Assembly: GCA_900318795.1 (NCBI GenBank)
Contig: ONLU01000020.1
Location: 1 to 57,823, forward strand
Reading direction: 5' to 3'
DNA from: an uncultured Prevotellaceae bacterium
Lineage (GTDB): Bacteria > Bacteroidota > Bacteroidia > Bacteroidales > Bacteroidaceae
Length of the DNA stretch: 57,823 bases
Shown: one piece after another, positions 15,422 to 22,154 of the stretch
Layout of the letters: every line of letters begins with the position of its first letter
Numbering within the stretch: the stretch's first letter is position 1
Made by a program: the position numbers and the translations under genes
Notes under the pieces: generated by a model
Databases searched by the model: none
Seen by the model: only the letters and a program-made list of their open reading frames with translations
What the model was told of the DNA's origin: nothing

Positions 15422-16420
15422 CTATTTCAACATTTGTTTGATTCGATCCTCAAGTTTGTCTGGAGTCAGGTCGCGTGCGACAATGATGCCACGGTTATCG
15501 GCTACCAGACAGGATGGCACGTCAGCAATTCCGAAATGGCCCAAAAGGGAAGACTGCCACAGGCGTCCGTCACACACGGTCTTCCAGGGTACGGAGTCGC
15601 GTTCCACACGCTGTTTGACATCAGCAGGACGGCCGTCCAAACAGATGCTAACCACACCCAACTTGTCGCCATAGTCTTTCTTCAGCTTCAGCAGGCGTCG
15701 CTGCATGTCTGTACTCTGGTAGTTCCAAGTAGCCCATGCCGTCACCACATTGACCTTGTGCTTCAGGTCTTCCTGCGTGACGATACGCCCTTTAACATCC
15801 TTGGCAGAGAAGTTACCCAGACGGCTATTCATCTGACCACTGCTCAGGTCGGGGAGTTCTTTCCTCCACTTGATGAGCTGTCCGTTATTGGGCTGTGCTG
15901 CTATCATCAGCTTCACCAGTTCGTTGGCTTTCTTGTAATCAAGATTCTCCTGCAAGAAGTAGCGTTGAACCAGATAGACACTGACCTCGGACTGGGGGTT
16001 CTCCCTGACGAAAGCCTCCACACGCTTGGGAATCTCAGGAGGCATCAGCTTGTTCAGTTCCTGACGCAGTTTGGTCATGTCCTCATTGTCGTCCGTTCCA
16101 TTGATAACCATCTCCCTCATGTGCGAGGCATCGCCCTTGATCTCCACGACCTCACCCGGCTTTGCAAAGACAGGCTGTTCAGAGTAGTTGGGAAAGATGA
16201 CTATCAGCGTCGTCGGCGAGCGCAATTCCACTTCATAGGCGAAACGTCCCTCACGCACACTGATGGTGTCAATGCCATTAATAACGCCATCAGTACTATA
16301 CACCCAGAACTCACCCATGTGCATATTGCGCAGGCGACCTTCCAGCCGGAACTTGTCGCCATCGACGCCACACGATAGAAGCAAAAGGGTAAAAAGGTAA
16401 AAAGGTAAAAGCCGTTTCAT
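15422..16420 (-). CDS. TlpA/thioredoxin-like lipoprotein without catalytic cysteines (DUF4369 type)
   Basis: A 332-residue lipoprotein (lipobox LLLSC with C17). Residues about 22-110 look like the DUF4369 beta domain and 200-330 like the AhpC/TSA-TlpA thioredoxin fold, an architecture common in Bacteroidota. The redox motif WATWCxxC is replaced by WATWNYQS (N233 and S236 at the cysteine positions), so thiol-disulfide exchange is not expected. A binding or scaffold role is possible. The hydrophobic core of its signal peptide is encoded by three tandem copies of the 8-mer TTTTTACC (plus strand GGTAAAAA, 16388-16411). It lies 26 bases after the TPR lipoprotein gene and 19 before the GltD-like gene. 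Confidence 0.8.
   Translation of the reverse strand: MKRLLPFYLFTLLLLSCGVDGDKFRLEGRLRNMHMGEFWVYSTDGVINGIDTISVREGRFAYEVELRSPTTLIVIFPNYSEQPVFAKPGEVVEIKGDASHMREMVINGTDDNEDMTKLRQELNKLMPPEIPKRVEAFVRENPQSEVSVYLVQRYFLQENLDYKKANELVKLMIAAQPNNGQLIKWRKELPDLSSGQMNSRLGNFSAKDVKGRIVTQEDLKHKVNVVTAWATWNYQSTDMQRRLLKLKKDYGDKLGVVSICLDGRPADVKQRVERDSVPWKTVCDGRLWQSSLLGHFGIADVPSCLVADNRGIIVARDLTPDKLEDRIKQMLK
16388..16411 (+). repeat. Three tandem GGTAAAAA units inside a signal-peptide coding region
   Basis: GGTAAAAA at 16388-16395 and 16396-16403, and GGTAAAAG at 16404-16411. On the minus strand these units encode the FYLFTLL core of the lipoprotein signal peptide. Very similar strings fill non-coding spacers at 5560-5580 and 23763-23787. 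Confidence 0.75.
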
Positions 16421-16446
16421 ACCTTCAATAGCCTCCTTACTTCCAT

Positions 16447-18129
16447 TTACTTCACGTTCTTGAACTCAAGGTCTTTCTTCGAGAAGTCTGCCATCTTGGG
16501 ATCTTTCTCAACGGCCTGACGCAGGAAGTAGCCTACCATGCCTTCATTGCCCTGGCGTGCACATACAAGCGCCTGCAGGTAGTCAGTCCAGGCATCGGCG
16601 GGCTTGACAGCTCTCAGTGTCTGGGCTGCATTGGCATAGTCCTTGGTCAACAGCTGAGCCAGACCGGCACTGTTCGAAATGGTCTTGCTCAGATCCTGAG
16701 CAGCCAGCACATAGTTGCCTTGAGCCAAGTGAAGGTTTCCCAATGCCTCAGCCAGATTGTAGGCACCGGCAGCCTTGCCTATCAGAGTTTCTGCCTGCTG
16801 GATGTCACCCTGCTGGAGTGCCAGCATACCCAGGTTGGCATACACCTCGGGACAGTTGGCATTGACAGTCTGGGCCTTCTCCAGCCACTGACGGGCCTGC
16901 TGATAGTCGCCCTTCTGCCAAGCTAAGGTAGCCAGATTATTATAAGCACGTACATCGTTGGCATAGAGCTGAGTCGTCTGCTTGTAGATACGCTCCTGCT
17001 CAGCATTTTCGTTGGTCAGCGTTGCAGCATAGAGCATCTCTTCCACGCTCAGCTTGCTGGCATCTTGTTTCAGCTGGTCCTTGATTTGCTGGTCGTCACG
17101 ACCCACAACATCGTAGTTGATGGTCAGACGGGCACGGCGCAGCTCAGGCAGAATGCCGTCAGCCAACTCACGGAAGCCTGCACTCATATTCTTAATCTGC
17201 TGCTCACGCTCCTCAGGATCCTTATACATGGAGAGCACGCGAAGGATGACATCCTTGTCCTGAATGTTCGATGCTGCCACCAGTTCCTGGAATCCCTCCC
17301 AGTCCTGAGCCGTATAGTTGGCTTCTATGTCACCTTCCACCTTGGCCTGCTTCATCTGCTGCTTCACATAGCCTTCGGCATTCTGCTGGCGCTTGTTAGC
17401 CAGCTTCTCGTTCAGCGCAAAGCCACCGTCAGGCGAAGCATAGGCCGACACCTCGACGTTCTGCAGTTGTAGCGTCTCCTTCTCCTGGCTAATGCGCTTC
17501 AGCAGAGCCACAAACTCCTGAACAGAACCAGTCTTAAGTTCGCTCTTGCGCAACTCGGCCTGCTGAATGAGGAAGCGGATGTTGGCATCCTGCTTCTGGG
17601 CGACTATGCGCTGGAAGCCGTCCTGAGCCAGACAGCCCTTTGACTGCAACAGCGTCTGATGATACAGCTCACTGGTAGCAATCACACCGTCAGCCACCTT
17701 CACCGACGGCACCTGAACCTGCTTCTTACCAATCTTGGCGTCGAAAGTCAGATAGAGGTCACTCTCGCGCATGGCATCATTGTAGGGGAAGGTCGTTTTC
17801 ATCGTGTAGTGTCCACCCAACATGTATGAAATAGTCTGGTCATTGCCCAGCACTTTCTCACCCTGGAAAGTAGCAGGCTGTCCTTGAGCCACCTGCAACG
17901 AACCATTCTTGACATACTGCAGTTGGGGTATCACGCGCACGACGGCCTTCTTGTTCATATACTTCTCAGGGAAGGTACCATTGATGGTTGCCGTCACCTG
18001 ACCGGCCTCCGTCTCCAGCGGATTGGGGGTCACCTTGAAATTGTCACTTGAGAGTGCTCCCAGCTTACCAGAGCAGGAAGCCAACAGCCCAGCGGCTGTT
18101 ACGAAAAGGAATGTCTTTACTGTCTTCAT
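16447..18129 (-). CDS. TPR lipoprotein with an OmpA-like peptidoglycan-binding motif
   Basis: A 560-residue lipoprotein (lipobox LLASC, C19). The N-terminal third is beta-rich. Around residues 225-255 the stretch YASPDGGFALNEKLANKR matches the OmpA C-terminal pattern that binds peptidoglycan. Residues about 385-480 contain TPR units (AYNNLATLAWQKGDYQQA, VYANLGMLALQQGDIQQA). Such proteins usually assemble envelope complexes at the cell wall. I chose the ATG at 18129, which gives a clean signal peptide; an upstream frame extension would start inside the promoter. First gene of the five-gene run ending at 10835. The exact complex is unknown. Confidence 0.8.
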   Translation of the reverse strand: MKTVKTFLFVTAAGLLASCSGKLGALSSDNFKVTPNPLETEAGQVTATINGTFPEKYMNKKAVVRVIPQLQYVKNGSLQVAQGQPATFQGEKVLGNDQTISYMLGGHYTMKTTFPYNDAMRESDLYLTFDAKIGKKQVQVPSVKVADGVIATSELYHQTLLQSKGCLAQDGFQRIVAQKQDANIRFLIQQAELRKSELKTGSVQEFVALLKRISQEKETLQLQNVEVSAYASPDGGFALNEKLANKRQQNAEGYVKQQMKQAKVEGDIEANYTAQDWEGFQELVAASNIQDKDVILRVLSMYKDPEEREQQIKNMSAGFRELADGILPELRRARLTINYDVVGRDDQQIKDQLKQDASKLSVEEMLYAATLTNENAEQERIYKQTTQLYANDVRAYNNLATLAWQKGDYQQARQWLEKAQTVNANCPEVYANLGMLALQQGDIQQAETLIGKAAGAYNLAEALGNLHLAQGNYVLAAQDLSKTISNSAGLAQLLTKDYANAAQTLRAVKPADAWTDYLQALVCARQGNEGMVGYFLRQAVEKDPKMADFSKKDLEFKNVK

Positions 18130-18154
18130 AATTGTATAATAATAATTTTGTGCG

Positions 18155-18186
18155 CAAAGATACACAAAAACCACGGAAGTACCAAA
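18155..18186 (-). promoter_or_regulatory. Promoter for the TPR lipoprotein operon
   Basis: On the minus strand TTTG (18183-18186), 20-base spacer, TATCTTTG (18155-18162), both perfect. The ATG at 18129 lies 26 bases further down. Confidence 0.85.
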
Positions 18187-18643
18187 TTATTCATCTTTTT
18201 TTCTCTTTCTTCTCCATAAAAGACTCCAGCATCTTCCTTCGTCTGTCTGTTTTGAATAATTGGAACTGGGAATCAAGCAAATAAAAGCCCTTTCTCTAAC
18301 CGTAGTAATATACTACAATATGAGCTAATTGGCCCGCTGAAATCAACGAGTTTTAGAATGTTTCAAAGCTTTGAATTGCGTGTACCACATAGCGTTTCAA
18401 GAGAACGGAAATTGTACCAAGTTTTTTAACGATTACACAAAATTTTAAAAGTGGCGTTTTTAATGTCATTTTGCAACCCTCGCTGATAATCAGACGGTTA
18501 CGTGTGACATTAGCGTGACAAAATGACAAAATAGAGCTGTTCTTTAGGGGAAAAACGGCTCAAAACAAGGAAAAAACAGCCAAAAGCAGGGTGATAATAA
18601 CACAAAAAGACAAGCACCTGCTATCGCTTAGATGGTATTTAAG
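18187..18643. other. Gene-poor spacer with one inverted repeat
   Basis: About 460 bases with no credible coding frame on either strand and lower GC than the surrounding genes. The only structure I see is TGTCATTTTG (18464-18473) with its perfect complement CAAAATGACA (18519-18528), enclosing 45 bases that include a GTGACATTAGCGTGACA stretch. No promoter consensus is present on the plus strand. Function unknown. Confidence 0.5.
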
Positions 18644-18711
18644 AAATGTTCCAAGGCTTGGAACATTTCATTCCACGACTTGGAACATTTTCTAGAGTGC
18701 ACTCTAGAAAA
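18644..18711. repeat. Palindrome cluster next to tRNA-Leu
   Basis: Three linked elements. First, a perfect 12-base inverted repeat AAATGTTCCAAG (18644-18655) with a single central base and its complement to 18668. Second, a degenerate copy of the same unit (18670-18691, CTTGGAACATTTT). Third, a perfect 24-bp palindrome centred on GAGTG/CACTC (18688-18711). The cluster ends five bases from the tRNA-Leu 3' end, so it may serve as its 3' processing or termination signal, but the T-rich side is wrong for a simple terminator. Confidence 0.7.
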
Positions 18712-18716
18712 ACTCG

Positions 18717-18800
18717 TGCCGCGAGCGGGACTCGAACCCGCACAGCCTTTATGGCCAAGGGATTTTAAGTCCCTCGTGTCTACCATTCCACCATCGCGGC
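18717..18800 (-). tRNA. tRNA-Leu(TAA)
   Basis: An 84-base class II tRNA on the minus strand. Acceptor GCCGCGA pairs with TCGCGGC, followed by discriminator A. The anticodon loop CTTAAAA gives TAA (leucine). The long variable arm (TTGGCCATAAAGGCTG region) and T loop TTCGAGT fit tRNA-Leu. A TACCTTTG element lies 15 bases upstream. Confidence 0.95.
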
Positions 18801-18814
18801 GACCTTAGCGGATG

Positions 18815-18822
18815 CAAAGGTA
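18815..18822 (-). promoter_or_regulatory. Promoter -7 element for tRNA-Leu
   Basis: Minus-strand TACCTTTG ends 14 bases before the first base of tRNA-Leu. The expected -33 position has no good TTTG. Confidence 0.65.
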
Positions 18823-18891
18823 CGAAAAAAAGTGAAAAGCGAAAAACGAAAAGTGAAAAAATTTACAGCCAAACCAAAAATATTACATTTT

Positions 18892-19488
18892 TTAGCGCTT
18901 AGTTCCGGCAGAGAGGTAACCAAACGGACCTGTGGTAGTAGCCAGGTATTTCGCCAGGCCCACATCACCCTGCTCACCATTTTGGACGATTCCACCATTG
19001 TTCAGATCGTACTTCTTGCCGCACTTTCCACAGGTTGCTATGCCAGTATTACTTAACGCAACAGCAAATTTAGGATTTAGGGTATTATTCTCCCGTCGCA
19101 CACAGTTTGGACATTGCACATCGTAGGCTACGAAACCACCATTGGGCGATTGGTTCAAGGTTTGGAAACCAACGATGATACCATTGTTGAGCCCCAGCAC
19201 CTGATTGGCTAACCGTTCCTGCTCCGTCTTGGGCTTTTGAGACGTCATATTCTGATTATTTTGAAAAAGATAATAAACGCCAGATTCTGTAATCTTGCAA
19301 AACACCCCTCTCGATGCCACATTCATGGCCGTGGCCAATGTGGCATCTTGATGAAGGGCATTATCGTAGCCAAAGCGACAGGGCCAAGTAGAGTATTCGC
19401 CTTCTGCCTGGCAACCCACCAACGCCAATGCGCACCAAACAAGCAAAAACATCCATTTTATCGGATATATCTTCCCAAGAATCGTCAT
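18892..19488 (-). CDS. Lipoprotein with a Rieske-like, four-cysteine C-terminal domain
   Basis: A 198-residue lipoprotein (lipobox ALVGC, C26; a second possible start lies at residue 13). The C-terminal half resembles the cluster-binding part of a Rieske domain: FVAYDVQCPNC, then GIATCGKCGKKYDLNNG. In a Rieske protein each half carries one Cys and one His; here both are CxxC (C126, C129 and C153, C156). That would bind zinc, an iron atom as in rubredoxin, or a differently ligated Fe-S centre. The N-terminal half has no motif I recognise. It follows argH by 74 bases, with no promoter match between, so it may be the last gene of that operon. Confidence 0.6.
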   Translation of the reverse strand: MTILGKIYPIKWMFLLVWCALALVGCQAEGEYSTWPCRFGYDNALHQDATLATAMNVASRGVFCKITESGVYYLFQNNQNMTSQKPKTEQERLANQVLGLNNGIIVGFQTLNQSPNGGFVAYDVQCPNCVRRENNTLNPKFAVALSNTGIATCGKCGKKYDLNNGGIVQNGEQGDVGLAKYLATTTGPFGYLSAGTKR

Positions 19489-19562
19489 TGTTCAGTCCTA
19501 TTACTTAAATTCCTATTTCAACGGTATCTGGAATGCTCAAAATTCACGATTTCATCGGCTCT

Positions 19563-20906
19563 TCAAGCCTTGTCCAACAATTGCTTCTCCGCCTCTAAAA
19601 TACGATTAAAGGCGAAACCACCGTAAACATCATCCATCAGAGCAGCAATACGGTCGTTGCAGAGATTTCCTATAGAACCCTCATGCGTATGATGGATATT
19701 CTTGTCAGGACTGAAAGCACCAGCCTCGATGTCAAGACCCACCTTTTTGTAGGCGTCGCGGAAGGGCATGCCTTCTGCTGCAAGACGATTGACCTCTTCA
19801 ACAGAGAACATGGGGTCGTACATGGGGTTGTCCAAAATATCCTCGCGCACCTCTATTTTATTAATAATATAGGCCGCCATTTGCAAACAATCCTTGATTT
19901 CATCGAAGGCTGGCAGGAACACTTCCTTGATAATCTGGAGGTCACGGAAGTACCCCACAGGCAGATTGTTCATGATGAGTGTCACCTGCTGGGGCAACGC
20001 CTGAATCTTATTACATTTTGCACGAATCAGTTCAAAAACATCCGGATTCTTCTTGTGCGGCATGATGCTGGAGCCTGTAGTACACTCCTTAGGCAGACGG
20101 ACGAAAGAGAAATTCTGCGAATTGAACAGGCAGGCATCAAAGGCCAGCTTGGCAAGCGTACCTGCAATGGTCGCCAGTGCAAAACCCACATTTCGCTCCA
20201 TTTTACCGCGACCCATCTGGGCATAAACCACATTATAGTCCATCGAGTCGAAGCCCAGCAGGTCGGTGGTCATCTGACGATTGAGGGGGAATGAGCTGCC
20301 ATAACCGGCAGCAGAGCCCAACGGGTTGCGATTGGTCATCTTGTAAGCAGCCTGCAAGAACAGCATATCGTCCGTCAGCGACTCGGCATAAGCGCCAAAC
20401 CAAAGGCCGAAACTGCTGGGCATAGCCACCTGCAGATGGGTGTAGCCCGGCATCAGCACCTGCTTATATTGCTCGCTCTTCTGGATGAGTTCGTCGAAAA
20501 GCACCTTCACGCCCTCTGCCACCTCCATCAACTCATGACGGGTGAAAAGTTTCAGGTCTACAAGCACCTGGTCGTTGCGCGAACGGCCAGAATGAATCTT
20601 CTTACCCATATCGCCCAGCTTGCGCGTCAACATGAGTTCAACCTGCGAGTGGACGTCCTCGACACCCTCCTCAATCACGAACTCGCCTCGTTGGCAAATC
20701 TGATAGATATTCTTTAATTCTGCCAACAGCAGAGGCAGTTCATCGCTACCAATCAGTCCGATGGACTCCAACATGGTGATATGAGCCATAGAGCCCAACA
20801 CATCGTAAGGAGCCAAATAGAGGTCCATCTCCCGATCACGTCCTACAGTGAAACGCTCGATTTCAGCGTTCACCTCGAAATTCTTTTCCCAAAGTTTGTT
20901 TGCCAT
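19563..20906 (-). CDS. argH: Argininosuccinate lyase
   Basis: A 447-residue enzyme of the fumarase/aspartase superfamily that cleaves argininosuccinate to arginine and fumarate, the last step of arginine synthesis. The superfamily signature GSSIMPHKKNPD (278-289) carries the catalytic serine loop, and HSGRSRNDQV (105-114) and TGSSIMP are typical for ArgH. Length is normal. Other arg genes are not in this window. It is downstream of pyrE and the SRPBCC gene; the 53-base spacer before it is filled with ACTAGT words (20926-20957). Confidence 0.96.
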   Translation of the reverse strand: MANKLWEKNFEVNAEIERFTVGRDREMDLYLAPYDVLGSMAHITMLESIGLIGSDELPLLLAELKNIYQICQRGEFVIEEGVEDVHSQVELMLTRKLGDMGKKIHSGRSRNDQVLVDLKLFTRHELMEVAEGVKVLFDELIQKSEQYKQVLMPGYTHLQVAMPSSFGLWFGAYAESLTDDMLFLQAAYKMTNRNPLGSAAGYGSSFPLNRQMTTDLLGFDSMDYNVVYAQMGRGKMERNVGFALATIAGTLAKLAFDACLFNSQNFSFVRLPKECTTGSSIMPHKKNPDVFELIRAKCNKIQALPQQVTLIMNNLPVGYFRDLQIIKEVFLPAFDEIKDCLQMAAYIINKIEVREDILDNPMYDPMFSVEEVNRLAAEGMPFRDAYKKVGLDIEAGAFSPDKNIHHTHEGSIGNLCNDRIAALMDDVYGGFAFNRILEAEKQLLDKA

Positions 20907-20925
20907 ATTTTTTCTAGTTTACTAG

Positions 20926-20957
20926 TTATACTAGTTTTGACTAGTTCGACTAGTTCT
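20926..20957. repeat. Tandem ACTAG words between the SRPBCC gene and argH
   Basis: Five copies of CTAGT(T) occur in about 32 bases (CTAGTTT, ACTAGTTAT, ACTAGTTTTG, ACTAGTTCG, ACTAGTTC), spaced 8-11 bases apart and covering most of the intergenic spacer. ACTAGT is itself palindromic. Similar words occur at 4605-4637, near 28372 and, in frame, inside argS at 50745-50760. Confidence 0.75.
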
Positions 20958-20959
20958 AA

Positions 20960-21373
20960 TTATACAAAGGGGATTTGTGACAGGGCGTCGGCTATTTTCT
21001 CCACACCATCCTGCAGAGGACCACTGACCATTCCCTTCAACATGAAAGGGATATCAGCCTTGACTGTGACCTTCATCTTGCTCTCCGTCTCGCTGACGGG
21101 CAGCATCTGAATCCATAGATTGAAGGGCATGGGCGACTGTTCTGTCTCAAACTTCACACACTTGTTCTCCTCTCGCTCGATAATGCGCAATTTAATGGTT
21201 CCAACGGGAGGTACACTGACCTCTACGGAATCGCTGTCGAACTTAAAACTATCGAGTTTGTCTGCAGGAACCCTGTCGCGGACACGCTCCAGATTGCTCA
21301 GGTCACTGATGTTGCGATAGACGTCCTCCACGGGATAAGCTATCTGCTTGACGCTACTTTCGAACTTAGTCAT
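20960..21373 (-). CDS. SRPBCC (START-like) small-ligand-binding protein
   Basis: A 137-residue protein with the helix-grip signature of SRPBCC proteins: an N-terminal strand (TKFESSVKQIAYPVEDVYRNISDLSNLE) with the family's V-w-x-x-i-D pattern, a run of beta strands, and a C-terminal amphipathic helix (GPLQDGVEKIADAL). The family binds hydrophobic ligands in a deep pocket; the ligand is unknown. It overlaps the end of pyrE by eight bases, which implies translational coupling. Confidence 0.8.
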   Translation of the reverse strand: MTKFESSVKQIAYPVEDVYRNISDLSNLERVRDRVPADKLDSFKFDSDSVEVSVPPVGTIKLRIIEREENKCVKFETEQSPMPFNLWIQMLPVSETESKMKVTVKADIPFMLKGMVSGPLQDGVEKIADALSQIPFV

Positions 21374-22004
21374 TCTGTTTCCACGTACTTGGTGACTTGC
21401 GCCACTCGTTCAACACTTCGATTTCATCGGGCTTGATGTAGCCTGTCTTGGCAGCCTGCTCCAACACGGCAGCATAGTTGCTCAACGTGACGAGCTTGAC
21501 ACCTGCCTCACGGAATGCCTCCTCGGCTACGGGGAAACCATAGGTAAACGAGGCTACCATACCCACGACTTCAACACCATACTGGCGAAGCGCCTCGACG
21601 GCTTTCAAGCTGCTTCCACCAGTAGAAATCAGGTCCTCGACGACAACCACTTTAGCACCTTGCTTCAGTTCGCCCTCTACCTGATTGCCCATGCCATGAT
21701 CTTTGGGTTTCGGGCGCACATAAGCATAGGGCAAGCCCAACTCATCAGCCACCAGTGCGCCTTGCGCTATAGCTCCCGTTGCGACACCGGCAACAGCCTC
21801 TGCTTCAGGGAATTGCTCCTGAATAGCATGACACAGTTCCAGTTTGACAAAAGACCGGACATCGGCATAGCCCAATGTCTTACGATTGTCAGTATAGATG
21901 GGCGACTTCCACCCCGAAGCCCAGGTAAAAGGCTCGTTGGGCTGTAACTTGATGGCTTTGATTTCCATCAGTTTCTGAGCAAAAAGATGCTTAATTGATT
22001 CCAT
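21366..22004 (-). CDS. pyrE: Orotate phosphoribosyltransferase
   Basis: A 212-residue type I phosphoribosyltransferase that makes OMP from orotate and PRPP in pyrimidine synthesis. The PRPP-binding loop VVVVEDLISTGGSS (119-132) and the catalytic loop around KPKDHGMGN (99-107) identify PyrE. Length is normal. First gene of the pyrE-SRPBCC-argH unit, with a perfect promoter 33 bases upstream that diverges from the iorA promoter. Confidence 0.96.
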   Translation of the reverse strand: MESIKHLFAQKLMEIKAIKLQPNEPFTWASGWKSPIYTDNRKTLGYADVRSFVKLELCHAIQEQFPEAEAVAGVATGAIAQGALVADELGLPYAYVRPKPKDHGMGNQVEGELKQGAKVVVVEDLISTGGSSLKAVEALRQYGVEVVGMVASFTYGFPVAEEAFREAGVKLVTLSNYAAVLEQAAKTGYIKPDEIEVLNEWRKSPSTWKQND

Positions 22005-22036
22005 TTCTTTACTATTGATTGATTGTTAATTGCCCG

Positions 22037-22068
22037 CAAAGTTACAAAGAAGTAAGCAAAAAGCCAAA
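22037..22068 (-). promoter_or_regulatory. Promoter for pyrE
   Basis: Minus strand TTTG (22065-22068), 20-base spacer, TAACTTTG (22037-22044). It is divergent from, and within 20 bases of, the iorA promoter. Confidence 0.85.
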
Positions 22069-22083
22069 TTTTCCTTCAATTCA

Positions 22084-22115
22084 TTTGCTCAATTGGATAA
22101 AAAAGTGTACTTTTG
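22084..22115 (+). promoter_or_regulatory. Promoter for the aryl-acid operon
   Basis: TTTG (22084-22087), 20-base spacer, TACTTTTG (22108-22115), 40 bases before the iorA ATG. No other consensus promoter was found between the eight genes, so it probably drives the roughly 9.3-kb transcript. Confidence 0.8.
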
Positions 22116-22154
22116 CAACCCAATGGAAATAAAAATCTAACAAAAAGACAATAT

